Shown piece by piece: positions 12,801-24,501 of a stretch of 64,000 bases of DNA (positions within the stretch are counted from its first letter, which is position 1; each line of letters opens with the position of its first letter). Origin of the DNA: Clarkia xantiana subsp. parviflora (lineage: Eukaryota; Streptophyta; Magnoliopsida; Myrtales; Onagraceae); NCBI GenBank assembly GCA_036873135.1, contig JAPTYO010000007.1:7670763-7734762 (forward strand), written 5' to 3'. Position numbers and translations under genes: made by a program. The notes beneath the pieces were generated by a model that saw only the letters and a list, made by a program, of their open reading frames with translations, did not search any database and was not told the origin of the DNA.

Positions 12801-14456
12801 TCGATCAGCCTTTACCAAATTGCCTCTTTCTTTGTCAATGACAAGTCCTCTTATAACCTGAACAAAAATAAAGAAAAGGAGTCAGCATAAGTGTAATTAA
12901 CATCTAAACAACAAAGAATCCTCATCATTATTCTTATTATAAATGCAAAGTAGGGGGTAGAATAAGACTGGACCAAATCAGGATCAAACTGTAGTCCATC
13001 AACAGGAAAACCCATGTTCTTCAAGTTGTCCATACAGTAGTCGTAAGCTCGACCTTCCCAAGCCTATTAAAGCAAATACACAACCATTCTCAATTTCTCA
13101 TCACACTACTTTGAAGATATAGAGCAAGCAATTTTGCAGTCCAGAATCTTGAGATAGTTACCATCACATTGTAATGAATCAAGGTGTAATCCATGTCGTA
13201 TCCAATAACACTGATAGAACGAAGATTCAATGTACGGCTACAAAATATCCCACGAGGAGAATGTGTTGATGAATACGGACCCTGAACATGACACAAATAT
13301 GTGTACGCTGGTCATCCAACAGATAACTATTGGATTAAATTACAAATTTATGATGATTCAAGATTTTAAGGTGAGATAGGAAAGAGCAGCTGTGAATTAT
13401 TCCTTTGGAAAAGAGAGAAACGCACAGATATACCCAACTGTCTAAGAAGATCCTCAGCTTCATCTGCTTCCATCTTTGCCACTTCTTCTATAGGGCGTTC
13501 TTCAACTCCTGCAAGGAGAGGAAAGAACAAACTCAAGGGGCTAAGCATCCAATTGAGCACACCAGTACCAGAAAACTTATATAAGTAGAAAAGGATCCTC
13601 CTACATATTTGTATAAAATTGAATTCAATTGAATACAGGGTTAAGAACTTAAAAACAATTTCAACTATATGTCATGTTGCTTATCGTTGTATCAGAGTTA
13701 AAATGTTGATATTTTGTGTCCTAGCTATCAGATTGGTTGATTTCCAGTTTGTTCTCTTAAAATTGACGGGAAAAGAAATGTTTTTTAAGCATAAATAAGC
13801 TGAGCAACAAATCTGATACTATGGAAAAGTGGAATAATAACATCAATTTTAACAACAAAATTAGTAAAAAAAAAAAAAAAATGGAAAGCAACACATCCAA
13901 TACTTGAGATACCGAGTATAACATTTTTTAATCTGAGAGAACAATTAGCAACATGAACTATAATTGACCTATATCATCTCTAAGAACTAGCTAGATAGCT
14001 GAACACGATTCTTTGTTCCTTCTAGAAAGGACTCGAAGTGGAAATCACCAAGAACAAACACAAGACAAACATCTCCATAAGGCTCGCAATGTTTGGGCAC
14101 AATGGTACTAGAAAAACCAATAACCAGCTAGCCAGCGTAAATTGCATTAGCAGAAAGAGGAACTAACCAAAGGCTTCGAGATGCTCCAATTTCACGTTCA
14201 AGTCCCCTTTGGTACTCTCACCCAGATAATCAATCTCGTACTTACTAGACGATGTCAATGAGAAGACTTCCTCACCTCCCACTGCGCCCTTCTCGTCGAC
14301 GCTCCAGCAGAAAATTGGAAATTTACGGAAACCCATCTTAGATTTCTGGCTGAAACAGGGCTTCAATAAAACCCCAGGATTCCGGGCGGCTGCCACTGTA
14401 AACCTTCTGAACGATGATGACAACTTGCAGAAAACATCGCCCCCTAATACTTCCAT
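9814..14456 (-). CDS. Cytosolic purine 5'-nucleotidase, HAD-superfamily subfamily IG
   Basis: Sixteen exons join in one frame of 619 residues: 14456-14168, 13508-13426, 13281-13162, 13063-12974, 12857-12742, 12657-12558, 12233-12162, 12081-12034, 11948-11871, 11787-11668, 11464-11359, 11224-11061, 10540-10406, 10322-10129, 10046-9968 and 9879-9814. The HAD nucleophile motif DMDYTLI lies at about residues 153-159 (DxD), LLITNSDY is motif II and GDHIYTD the acidic metal-binding motif. This is the NT5C2-like family that dephosphorylates IMP/GMP-type nucleotides. The first about 95 residues are unconserved and basic, and may be an organelle transit peptide. The intron after exon 7 has a GC donor (12161-12160) rather than GT. 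Introns 1 and 6 contain MITEs. A codon upstream of the ATG (GTG, 14457-14459) is open but unlikely to be used. Confidence 0.93.
12319..12460. mobile_element. Small MITE in intron 6 of the 5'-nucleotidase gene
   Basis: A 142-bp stretch with inverted ends GGTTGTTAGGATC…GATCCTAACAACC and two internal copies of AAGATCTTACAATTC. It lies wholly in an intron. The superfamily is not determined. Confidence 0.7.
13641..13988. mobile_element. Intronic MITE family 'A', copy in 5'-nucleotidase intron 1
   Basis: Inverted-repeat element with ends TTAAGAACTTAAAAAC…CTAAGAAC and subterminal text GTCATGTTGCTTATCG / GATTAGCAACATG. It includes the marker AAAATGTTGATATT and AATCTGATAC-type motifs shared with copies at 50409-50776, 51535-51625 and 58255-58588. 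Non-coding. The right arm is more degraded than the left. Confidence 0.7.
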
Positions 14457-14459
14457 CAC

Positions 14460-14757
14460 TTAGTCACTTCACTCAGTAACTCACTGTTGAGGGATAAAAT
14501 AATAACAAGTGGAAGTGGGGAAGGAGAGGCAGGGATGAACCCTGTTGTTGTCCGGCTCGTTGACAATGTGCGCCTAGAAACCCCGAGTCTTTTCCTTCTA
14601 CTGACTAGGGGCACGACGACGACTAGGGCTGACTTTTGTTTCCAGATTACGGAGTGGGGGAAAAAATAAGTAATACCGTTGGCCAAAAAAAATACCGTTG
14701 GAAAAAATAATCATACTGACGAAAAAATTAAATTTAACATTTTTTATTTTGCCTTTT

Positions 14758-14794
<37 letters not shown>

Positions 14795-14832
14795 CTTTAT
14801 TTAAATTATACATGAAATGTTTCGTTATCAAT
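14460..14832. promoter_or_regulatory. 5'-nucleotidase upstream region, abutted by the LINE
   Basis: About 370 bp between the 5'-nucleotidase start and the LINE target-site duplication. It holds the presumed 5' UTR and core promoter plus an (AT)n run at 14763-14793. No clear TATA element could be assigned. The LINE insertion separates this promoter from any more distal ancestral elements. Confidence 0.4.
14763..14793. repeat. (AT)n microsatellite
   Basis: About 15 uninterrupted AT dinucleotides. Confidence 0.9.
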
Positions 14833-15142
14833 AATAGTAGTTTTTTTTTTTTTTTTTTATAATAATTATAGCGGAGATTTTCATCTCATGCCTTTTCTCT
14901 CTCTCTCTCAAATCCATTTTTCCGTACAATTATTCCTTTTTGGCCTTTCTACTGCGTCTTCTTCCGCCTCTCTCCCCACGCTTCCTTTGCCGGTACATCT
15001 CCATCCTAGGACTCTGTGATCTGCTCAACCTCTGCAATTCCCTCATCATTAACTGACAAGCCCTCTTAGGTTTCCCTCTTGTTATTGGCCGGTCCTGGCG
15101 GTGCACTTTCCCCCTCCCTGACACAGATTTCTTCCTCACTCC

Positions 15143-17356
15143 ATGGAGGCCTCTATAAATACCACTCACCGTGAAACCCTAATATCTTCTTCGCCAAAAT
15201 ACTTCCCACCTATCACTGATACACTTTCTAACCTTCATCGGCGCATCTACGTTCCTTTTCCCACCAAAGGTTTGCTCCACTGCCCGGAAATGGAGCCTCT
15301 TCGTTTTGCCCTCATCGGAAGGGTACTGTGTTTACGACGGGATCGTGAGGATGTTGTACGGCGCTTCGTGACTGCAAATTGGAGGATACCCCAAGAGCCG
15401 GAAATGGTGCGACGTGAAGATGGGGTATGGATCTTCATCTTTCCGACAAGGATTCAAATGCTGGAAGTATTACAGAATGGTCCGTTCAACATCGAGGGGA
15501 TGATCCTGGTGCTTCAGGAAGGAAACCCTACGGCTCCTTCTCCTCCGGTCAGTTTCACTAGGGTTGCAACGTGGATTGAGTTGCGAGACTTACCGATCTT
15601 CTTAACCACCAGACAAGTGGTTACTAGGCTGGCATCGGCGGTGGGCGAAGTGATTGACTTGGAGTTCGATGATGAACGTCCATGGGCTGTTGCTTTTCCT
15701 AGAGTCCGTATCTACATCAACATCGAACTCCCAGTGGTGCCATCATTAGGAATTACCCACGACAACGTCAACTACCAAATATTTATCAGGTACCGACTGG
15801 GGTTACCTTGTAGGCGTTGTGGGTGCTTCGGACATAATTTCGAGCAGTGCCGGGTGGTGGACGCTATTATTTTACAGCAACTGGAAGCAATGACAGCTAG
15901 GGTGGTGCAGCTGGCAGGTGTTCAGCCCGTTCGCGATCCACATAGACCACTTTATACACATGGAAATCGAGGTAATGGCTTCCTTACCAACTGGATTCCT
16001 TGGAATCCTATACCATCGATGAACACTCCGGGACGGGGAATTGCTAGGCGTAACAGGCCCGGAGCACGCCAAAACGAGGTCCCCATGCAGGCACCTCCAG
16101 CACCACCGCCGTCACCAGTTCGAGCACCGCAGCCACCTCCAACGTGGTCCCCAACAACGGTCTTAGCCTTCCCGAGGAGCCCTAATTCTCATGCTAGTAA
16201 CCAAGCTGGTCCTTCAGAAGTTGCTCCCCTATCTAATCAGTTCACCTTCAACCAACATACGCCTCAAGCTTATTTGCGTAATCCACCTGTCACTATCCCA
16301 CCACTGATCTTCCCACCAATGTTCACTCCAATCTCACACATCCAGGGAGTTTTTACAGCACAATTTCAGCCGATCGTACACCCTCTGACTCCAATGGCAT
16401 GGGGTCTCCATCCGTTCCTTGGAGCTGTCCCAAACATCGGAATGAGGATGTGGGAGCCTACACCGTATGAACCACCCTACCCAATGCCAATCTCTCAGTT
16501 CATCCCGCCGAATCTCCCGCCGCAGGCGTCTCGCATAATTTCACCACCAGATTCCCCATCTCCAACGCAACCGACGGCGCCTCAAGACAATCTGATCATC
16601 GTGTTGTCACCAGATTCACCAGCTCAGGAACCTGCAAACTCCCACTCTCAACAAAACCCTACCATGCAGCAGATGATGCCCCATTCTTCACAGTTCCAGC
16701 GGCTCGGCAACGTGGAGCCACAACCCTCCCCGGTCATAAACACACCGATCATACACCCAGGTTCACCTCTGTCCAATTTCACCTTATCAATGAATGCAAA
16801 CCTTCCTCCTACACCTCAGTCAAGAATCTCTTCGTCAGTCAATCCACTCAACCAAGGTTCAATGGAGGAGGATGACGTTCCCCTCTTAGGGGAGGTTTTT
16901 ATCGATGATTTTTATGATCCATCGGAGGTATATTACCCGGAGGACTTCGTCAACCATGATGTGGCCAGTCAGACAGAGCCGGAGCCAATGGAAGAGGAGC
17001 AATCAGCCTTTACTAGCCGGGGAACCAAGCGTGGACTTGAATATCCACCAAGACTGGGAGTTGGACCAGCAGATTTTCCGCTTTCGCCCCAAAGGAGGAT
17101 GAGGGCCAGGTACGAGGAGGATTCCAATGCCTCTTCGTCCCATTCTCGGCCGCACGATGCAGTTGGCTTTGATCAGAATACACAAACACATCAGTATCGA
17201 CCACCATCTTTCAATGAGGTATCATATTTATTTAATACTTGGTATTCGATATGTTATGCACCTATATGGACTTTATTACATAGTAACATTCAGCCAAGTA
17301 GGTTAGGAGACGTGTCGGCGGAGGTGCCTCATGTGCACCCTCCGCAAGCATTATGA
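15143..17356 (+). CDS. LINE ORF1 protein (DUF4283 / zinc-knuckle nucleic-acid binding)
   Basis: Intact 737-codon frame. The N-terminal 40-200 residues have the DUF4283 character of plant L1 ORF1 proteins (for example VVRRFVTANWRIPQEPEMVR and FNIEGMILVLQEG). A CCHC zinc knuckle CRRCGCFGHNFEQC follows at about residues 222-236, then a long Pro/Ser/Gln-rich, probably disordered tail. The role in this family is to bind the element's RNA in a ribonucleoprotein. The start at 15143 is the first ATG in frame; an internal Met at 15289 (before EPLRFALIGRV) is an alternative. The stop TGA overlaps the ORF2 ATG as ATGA (17353-17356). Confidence 0.88.
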   Translation: MEASINTTHRETLISSSPKYFPPITDTLSNLHRRIYVPFPTKGLLHCPEMEPLRFALIGRVLCLRRDREDVVRRFVTANWRIPQEPEMVRREDGVWIFIFPTRIQMLEVLQNGPFNIEGMILVLQEGNPTAPSPPVSFTRVATWIELRDLPIFLTTRQVVTRLASAVGEVIDLEFDDERPWAVAFPRVRIYINIELPVVPSLGITHDNVNYQIFIRYRLGLPCRRCGCFGHNFEQCRVVDAIILQQLEAMTARVVQLAGVQPVRDPHRPLYTHGNRGNGFLTNWIPWNPIPSMNTPGRGIARRNRPGARQNEVPMQAPPAPPPSPVRAPQPPPTWSPTTVLAFPRSPNSHASNQAGPSEVAPLSNQFTFNQHTPQAYLRNPPVTIPPLIFPPMFTPISHIQGVFTAQFQPIVHPLTPMAWGLHPFLGAVPNIGMRMWEPTPYEPPYPMPISQFIPPNLPPQASRIISPPDSPSPTQPTAPQDNLIIVLSPDSPAQEPANSHSQQNPTMQQMMPHSSQFQRLGNVEPQPSPVINTPIIHPGSPLSNFTLSMNANLPPTPQSRISSSVNPLNQGSMEEDDVPLLGEVFIDDFYDPSEVYYPEDFVNHDVASQTEPEPMEEEQSAFTSRGTKRGLEYPPRLGVGPADFPLSPQRRMRARYEEDSNASSSHSRPHDAVGFDQNTQTHQYRPPSFNEVSYLFNTWYSICYAPIWTLLHSNIQPSRLGDVSAEVPHVHPPQAL

Positions 17357-20300
17357 GTATCTTAGCTTGGAACTGTCAGGGTGCCGGTCAAACCCTGACA
17401 GTTCGACATCTATGTTTATTGGTTAAACAACACAAGCCTAGTTTAGTCTTCATTTCCGAGGTCAAAAGCCAGCTTCCTCGCTTGACCAAAACCCTAGTAG
17501 ATTTAGGGTTCTCTCATAACATCCAAATTCCTCCTGTCGGAACTAAAGGCGGTCTTCTGCTCGCTTGGAGACATGTTCACCTACTCACCATCATCAACCA
17601 TACTGATAATATCATCCATTCTCGGATAATACAAACTCCTATTTCAGTTCCTTGGGAATGTTTCTTCATCTACACACCTTGTCCGCCCTTAGATAAGGCT
17701 TCCTTTTGGGTTACACTATCAGAATGGATTGCATCTTCCAACAGCCCATTATCCGTAATCGGGGATTTTAATGATATTTGGGACAGCTCGGAAAAATTAG
17801 CTCGCTTCCCGGTGAATCCACAACGTCTCATTCAAGCCATTTTGTGGTCAGACACAAACAACCTGATGGATATTGGCTTCCAAGGACAGCAATTCACGTG
17901 GAGCAACCGAAGATCGCCACCTGATCTCATCCTCCAAAGACTAGATAGGGTTTTCTGCACAATTGATTGGCGCATCGTATTCCCTAATGCAATGCTTTAT
18001 CATTTGGAAACAATCGCTTCGGATCATTGTCCTATTCTTCTTCAATTATACCCGGAATCGAAACCAATTGGTGAGATTCCTTTCCGTTTCGAAGCAATGT
18101 GGTTACAACATGAATCATTCAAACAGTGTCTCTCTGATTCTTGGTCAACTCCACTACAAGGATCATATCAATACAGATTGCAACAAAAACTTCGACGTCT
18201 TTCCCACACGCTTATTTCTTGGAATAGGTCCACATTTGGGAATGTCCACAATGATCTATCCAACGCACTCGCAGCTTTAAGAGACATACAACAGGCGGAC
18301 CCTACAAACCAAGATGAGATACAAGCTCGTAGGGTGGTTCATTCACTTTACTTTAGAGAGGAGACTATGTGGCGACAAAAATCCAGACAGCTTTGGCTTA
18401 CTCAAGGAGACCGCAATACAAAATTCTTCCACGCTAAAACAATTGCTAGGAGGCAACGCAATCGCATTGATTGGATCCAAACCGCAGACGGCATTTGGCT
18501 CACATCTCCGGGAGATGTTCAATCTCATATTCGTGAGTACTTTGCGACATTATTCAGTGCATCACAACCGCCTCCCGAATACACTCTCCTTAACATCAAT
18601 ATGCCGGCCCTGCCGTTATACGCTGCTTTGAATCTCCAAGCTGACATATCCCCAACAGAGATATTCAACAGTATCCAGTCCTTATCACCCGATAAAGCAC
18701 CTGGCCCGGATGGTTTTCCGGCACGCTTCTTCCAGTCTCAATGGGACGTGGTAGGCTCCGACTCTATATCAGCTATCCTTCAGTTTTTCAGGACAGGACA
18801 TCTGCTGCGGCGTATCAACCACACTTCCATCGTTTTGATCCCAAAATTGTCAAACCCCATATTTGTTACGGATTGGAGACCGATCAGCCTCTGTAATACG
18901 ACATACAAAGTCATTGCCAAAATCCTAACCAACAGGATTAGAGCTGTTATCAATACATTGATATCTCCTTTCCAAAGTGCTTTCGTGCCTGGAAGATCAA
19001 TCGCCGATAACACACTTCTAGCCCAAGAACTATGGCATGTCATTAAACGTCGTCGAACGGGAAAGGTGGGCCTTGTTGCCCTCAAGCTAGACATGAGCAA
19101 GGCATATGATCGAATTGAGTGGCCCTTCCTGGAAGCTACCTTACAAACAATGGCCTTTCCGCCAACTTTCATCAAGTGGGTTATGCAGTGCGTATCCACT
19201 CCTGAGCTATCAATCATCATCAATGGACGCCTCACGCCTCCTTTGCCATCATCTAGAGGACTAAGACAGGGGATCCACTTTCACCTTTTCTGTTCATTAT
19301 CTGCGCACAGATACTCTCCCGGCAGCTATCATTAGGGCAGCGTTCCAATTTCATAAAGGGGATTAGTCCAGGCCGCAACTGCGAAGAAATTTCACATCTA
19401 TTTTTTGCGGATGATAGTCTCCTTTTCCTTGAGGCAACGTCAGAGAATGTCAGACATGTCAGATCTATTCTACAGGCGTACGAGCTGCAATCAGGGCAAG
19501 TTATTAACTATTCCAAATCCAATATGTTCTTCAGCCCAAATGTTCCTTCCATTCAACGTAATCTCCTCTGCGAAATTATGAATGTCCATGAGATGGGTAA
19601 CCATGATCTTTATCTTGGTTTACCAATGGACTGGGTTAGTCAGAGATCGCTGCTCAATGCGAACCTCATTGATAGGGTATCGGCCCGAATCAAAGGTTGG
19701 ATGGGAAATCTTCTCTCCGTTGCGGGAAAGGAAATTCTGATTAAGTCGACCGCAGCGGCAATTCCAACTTATGCTATGTCCTCAATTCGCCTCACCAAGA
19801 AAGTAACGGGATAACTTGACAGTCTGTTTCGCTCCTTCTGGTGGAAAAACAGTCCGGATAAGCAAGGTATTTGTTGGATAGCTTGGCATAAGCTCACGGT
19901 ACCAAAAAGCATAGGAGGCCTAGGATTTAAGGACATGCACTTATTTAACATCGCCCTGCTCCTTAAACAAGTATGGAGAGCTCTTCACTCACACTCATCC
20001 ATCTGGGCATCTTGCCTCAGACAGAAGTATCTCCAGCATACTTCCTTTTTTGATGCAAAACCGACACAGACAATGTCACCGGTCTGGCGAGGGATCCTGA
20101 ATTTACGAAGCTATCTCCTTCAAGGAGCCCACTGGAGAATTGGGAATGGCAGGACGGTCAAATTCTGGACGGACCCTTGGATTCCAAACCTGGGCACTTT
20201 GGCCACATGGTTCTTTGCTCCACAAAACCCTCCACCTATCCTAGTTTCTCATTTCATCCGAATAACTCCACAGGGTCATCTCTGGGACACAGACCACCTC

Positions 20301-21482
20301 AGCTCAGTGCTACCCTTTTGGATTATTTCTCTCATCAATGATATCCAACTACCAATCTTCTCGACCAATGATCGTCTCCTTTGGAATCACCATGCGTCGG
20401 GCGAATATACAGTCAATAGTGGATATTATCTACTACACTCATATCACCATCAGCAAAACAACGGATCCTCCTCCAGCCTTAGACAGAGCGCTAGTCCTTC
20501 CTTTTGGACGAAATTTTGGAAATTAAAATTTCTTCCGAAAGTTAAGATGTTCCTCTGGAAAGGTTGTTACTCAGGTCTACCACTCGGAACTTCTTTGGCT
20601 CGCCGTATGTCTTCAATTGATCCATCCTGCCCTATGTGTAAATCCCAACCGGAGACTTGGAATCATCTTATGTGGTCTTGCCCTTTCGCTTCAAGAATAT
20701 GGCTTGCATCAATTTTCGGGATCCGCACGGACTTGTCTATTTACACATCAGCCTTCGATTGGTTATCAGCAGACAACACACTTTGCCCACCTTCAGATGA
20801 TAACCAACAACAACTTCTAATAAAGAAATGATTCATTATGTGGAGTATCTGGTTAGCGCGAAATGCGAGGATTTTTAACGATATAACACCTACGGCGGAG
20901 TCCGTCTTTAGTAATTATATTTCTGTTTGTAATGATAACGAAGTTGCTTTCGTGTTTGATCCAGGGACACCCGTTCAGTCAGCCGCCCGAGATGTAGTCA
21001 CCTCCCTTCAGGAGGTGACTACAACGGGAGGTTCTTTCCTCCTGGTGGACGGGGCAGTTAGGAAGAACTCTGGTTACGTTTATGGAGGAGCGTTGTTGGG
21101 TACATATCCCTCCATCCTTTTGGCGGCTTCAGTTACATCTTACCCAGGTGACACCCCACTTTTGGCAGAGGCAATCGCATGCAGAACGGGACTACTCTTG
21201 GCATCAGCGTGTGCTGTTAATAGCCAAACCTTGGTTTTGTTAACCGACTCACTCTTGTTGTCCAAACTTTTGTTATCCTACACCTGTACTGACGTGTCTC
21301 TTTTTGGGGTTTTAGACGATATTCGGTATTTGCTTTCTACTTTACCAGGCATTCCGACTAGGCATGCTCATAGGAATGTTGTTAGTTTAGCTCATCGTTT
21401 CACTCAGCGAGCTGCTGCTAACAACTTTACTGGAACTTGGGATGACCCTATTTCGTTGTCTGTTGTTGGGGTGTCTTTTTAG
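17353..21482 (+). pseudogene. LINE ORF2 (endonuclease-RT-RNase H), broken by one frameshift and two stops
   Basis: The frame opens at ATG 17353 with an APE-type endonuclease (residues about 1-235: NCQGAG, GDFNDIWD, SDHCPILL). Reverse transcriptase follows (DWRPISLCNTTYKVIAKIL, FVPGRSIADN, LDMSKAYDRIEW). Near 19270 one G is missing from a G-run, so the GDPLSPF-type motif continues in another frame, which then carries the catalytic LFFADDSLLF (from 19398). In that frame a TAA at 19812-19814 and a TGA at 20829-20831 interrupt the protein. Both could come from single C-to-T type changes (a Gln and a Trp codon by family expectation). The end encodes an RNase H-like domain (VDGAVR, LAEAIA, LLTDS), stopping at 21480-21482. 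This copy cannot make a full ORF2 protein. Confidence 0.92.
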
Positions 21483-21580
21483 TTGTTGCACTAGTCACCT
21501 TTGTAGTTCGTCCTTGGTTGTTTGTTGTTATATATGGAATGGAATTTCTTACCAAAAAAAAAAAAAAAATAGTAGTTTTT

Positions 21581-22351
21581 GTATAAATGCAATATAATTT
21601 TGGAAAAAATAATATTTTTTTTTATCACCAAGTGTCTTGTACTCTTGTTACTTATAATAATTTTTTTTTGGTAAAAGTACTTATAATAATAGATATATAT
21701 TTTATCTGAATGGTGCTGTTTTAAATTATTACATGTTATATTTTATTTATAATAATATTTGTATAGTTTATATATATAAATGTGTGCTATTATAGTCTTA
21801 TATATAATAGGTTTTATATTTTTTATTTATATTTTTTTAATATAATATTTTTTTATTTTATAAATATCTCACACATGCGTTATTAGATTTTTTCAATATA
21901 ATAAATTTTTATATAATATTTGCTCAAGCATTTGGATTTCTATTAGTTATTTTTAATTAATTTTGTGTTATTGTTGACGTATTGATTTGCCTAGGTGGAG
22001 GTCTTAAAAACTTCGTAATCGAACTATATATGTTTTTCATTTAAATATAAAATTTTACTTGTTTATTTCTTTATTTATGTAGGGAGTTTAATTATTTTAA
22101 GTATACATGAGAAAAATGATATTTTATAAATTTACAGTTATTCAATATTTTATATCTATTTATATACACTTGTAGAGTTGATTAAATTAGGAATCTCTAA
22201 CTAAGAAAAACATAGACACTTGTAGAGTTGATTAAATTAGGAATCTCTAACTAAGAAAAACACATGGATTGATTAGATGAATCATATGAATCGAATTAGT
22301 ATACTATTATTATTATTATAGATAATATAGCATTTAAATGAACCTTCTAGC
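21581..22351. other. AT-rich intergenic DNA
   Basis: No gene seen. Very AT-rich, with poly-T runs and a 50-bp tandem duplication listed separately. Confidence 0.6.
22166..22265. repeat. 50-bp tandem duplication
   Basis: Two head-to-tail copies of a 50-bp unit beginning ACACTTGTAGAGTTGATT (22166 and 22216), almost identical and therefore recent. Confidence 0.9.
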
Positions 22352-22896
22352 TAGGGGTGAGCGGTTCCGGGTACCCAGTACTTTTAGGGTATCCCAGAAC
22401 TAGACCAATACTAAACGGTTCCTAACTCTATTACCCAGAACCGTACCAGAACATTTAAGAACCGGAACCGTACCAGAACCGTTAAGAGCCAATCGGTTCC
22501 GGGTACCCGTTAAGGAACCGGTTACAAATTTTCAAACTAAATAATATAATTTTAGGTACTAGTTGGAACCGGGTTCTGGATACCCAGTTGGAACCGGGTT
22601 CTCGGTAGCCAATTGAAACTGAAATTTATGTTATACCAAGTGAATCATAAAAATAATATAACATTTTCCACAAACCAATTTTAAATTTGTTAAATGTTGT
22701 TTTTTTAATTTATATATATATAACGGTTCCGGTTCCGGGTATTTGGGTACCCGAAAACTTATCCCGGAACCGAAAATACCGGTTCTTGAAATTTAATCCC
22801 AGAACCGTACCAGAACCATTTACATCTACCCGGAACCTACCAAATGACCGGTTCCGGTCCGGTTCCGGTTCCAACTGGGTAATTTGCTCACCCCTA
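22352..22896. mobile_element. hAT-type MITE, 545 bp, 8-bp TSD
   Basis: Ends TAGGGGTGAGCGG… and, on the other strand, TAGGGGTGAGCAAATTACCC. It is flanked by the exact 8-bp duplication CTTCTAGC (22344-22351 and 22897-22904). The interior is dominated by GGTTCCGG / GAACCGG and GGGTACCC motifs in both orientations. The 81-codon frame inside it is a by-product of these repeats. Confidence 0.92.
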
Positions 22897-22904
22897 CTTC
22901 TAGC

Positions 22905-23776
22905 TGAGTATGACTCAGGGGTGTTGGGTTAAGTATGCATAATCTCATATTCAGCCTACCACTTCTAATGAGTTAGTTTTTCTAAACTACACAATCCATT
23001 GTAAGGCGGGTCAACCCGCTTCACTTAATGTTACGAACGAATTACTCAGTTTAATCAGTATCATCCTGGGTCAACTCACTTACCATGTAGACATAATGTT
23101 AGTTAGTAACACGAGATGTTTCTAAAGGCAAATTGAATTTGAATTACGTTTAAAATACTTTATTGGAGAGCGCTTTAATCTTAATACTTCCTACATGAAA
23201 TCGTGAGAACTCGGGAACAGTATTGCAAACCAAAAGAAGTGTGTTTAGAGTTCTAAAATTTAACTATGTAATATGATGTGCTGGTTCAGTACTTTACCAT
23301 TTTAGACTGTTCTTGTGCAATTATACATTAGTCTAAATTTAGAAAGGCTGTCCTTGCAATTATAAATTAGTAGCATTCTACGAGTCCTACTAGATCACCC
23401 TACAGAAAATTAAATAAAAAAAAAGTTTGGGACAACTCATTGTTGGTCGTTGTAAGTTGTTTGACTTTACATAGGCATGAAATTAAACAGTCGTTTCGTT
23501 TCCAGATCAAACATGACTTAATAAAACGAGTTTATCTCCATTCGTGTTAGAGTTAACTGTTTCCTTGATTTCGCGTAACTGTGGTTATTATTTTATTTTG
23601 CCATTGTGGTTAGTTAATTTACTTGCTGTATTATTGGTGATTCAACTCTACAATAGCCATTGCGTTGCCTAGTCTGTGTTCGTGATTCGATGGGGTTTTA
23701 AGTAGCGCAGATCTCATACACGTAGACGAAGTCAGAATTTTTGTTCAAAGAATATAAATTAACATAATTATTCTTG
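22905..23776. other. Intergenic, no gene recognised
   Basis: Mixed-composition DNA. A short palindrome GCGGGTCAACCCGC lies near 23007. No coding region or clear element was identified. Confidence 0.5.
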
Positions 23777-23779
23777 TAA

Positions 23780-24196
23780 GAGCATCCACAGTGGTATTAC
23801 ATAAAGAATACGTAAACGTGGGTCCTACATGTTTATTTAAGTAAAGCAACAAAAACTATCTACAGTGGTTTTACATAGCATTCCTTAAAGATGGGACCCA
23901 CACGTAAATTTATGTTTTTACATAAAGCATTCCTTAAATTTAAGTAATGCACTATGTATTACGTAACCAATTTTTTATTATAAATTAATTCATTTTATAA
24001 TTAATGTTAATATCTTATTGGTGGTTGTTGGAAAATTTAATAATAAAATATATTTAAGGAATATGTTTAAGTAATACGATTGCAGAGAAAATATTTTTTA
24101 CGTGTGTCTTAAATTTACGTATTACTTAAAGTGTACATAAATGTCTACGTGGCAACTTTAAAGAATACAGTTTAGGTAAAACCATTGTGGATGCTC
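23780..24196. mobile_element. PIF/Harbinger (Tourist-like) MITE, 417 bp, TAA TSD
   Basis: Terminal inverted repeats GAGCATCCACAGTGGT and, on the other strand, GAGCATCCACAATGGT, with TAA on both sides (23777-23779 and 24197-24199), matching the 3-bp TWA target of PIF/Harbinger. Inner repeats of TACGTAA / TTTAAGTAA type occur on both strands. Non-coding. Confidence 0.88.
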
Positions 24197-24501
24197 TAAG
24201 GTAAAGAATAACAACTCCAACTACATAAATCCCGCTTAAATGATAAAAACAATTCGATATTCAATATTTGTTAACATCATTTAATTGAAATTACCTTAAT
24301 CATGAATCACGAGTAACATTAATTCTCTAAACGGATGCTTACAAATCTACAATGATTGACCGACTACTATATAAACATGGTATTTCTCCTCCTTATTTAT
24401 TTAAGCTACTTATAAATCCATAAATGCAATGCAACTTCATGACTACTACGTATTAACCACCCGGAAAATTATCTATTTTCCCCGTAGTTATCTTTTTGTT
24501 A

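Larger units (their letters stand above)
14846..21567 (+). mobile_element. L1-type LINE (non-LTR retrotransposon), near full length
   Basis: The insertion is bounded by a 13-bp duplication AATAGTAGTTTTT at 14833-14845 and 21568-21580; its outer A and T bases are ambiguous against the poly-A tail and a T-run. It contains a short 5' leader, ORF1, ORF2 with endonuclease, reverse transcriptase and C-terminal RNase H, a short 3' UTR and a terminal A-run (21553-21569). This is the structure of plant L1 elements, inserted by target-primed reverse transcription. The full-length 5' end, intact ORF1 and only three ORF2 lesions suggest a fairly recent insertion. It lies just upstream of the divergently oriented 5'-nucleotidase gene. 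Confidence 0.93.

Noticed and set aside
15247..15438. Minus-strand frames within the LINE ORF1 (also 15872-16072 and 17003-17207)
   Set aside because: Shadows of a long, well-supported plus-strand ORF.
22687..22932. 81-codon frame inside a repeat
   Set aside because: Generated by GGTTCCGG repeats of an hAT MITE.
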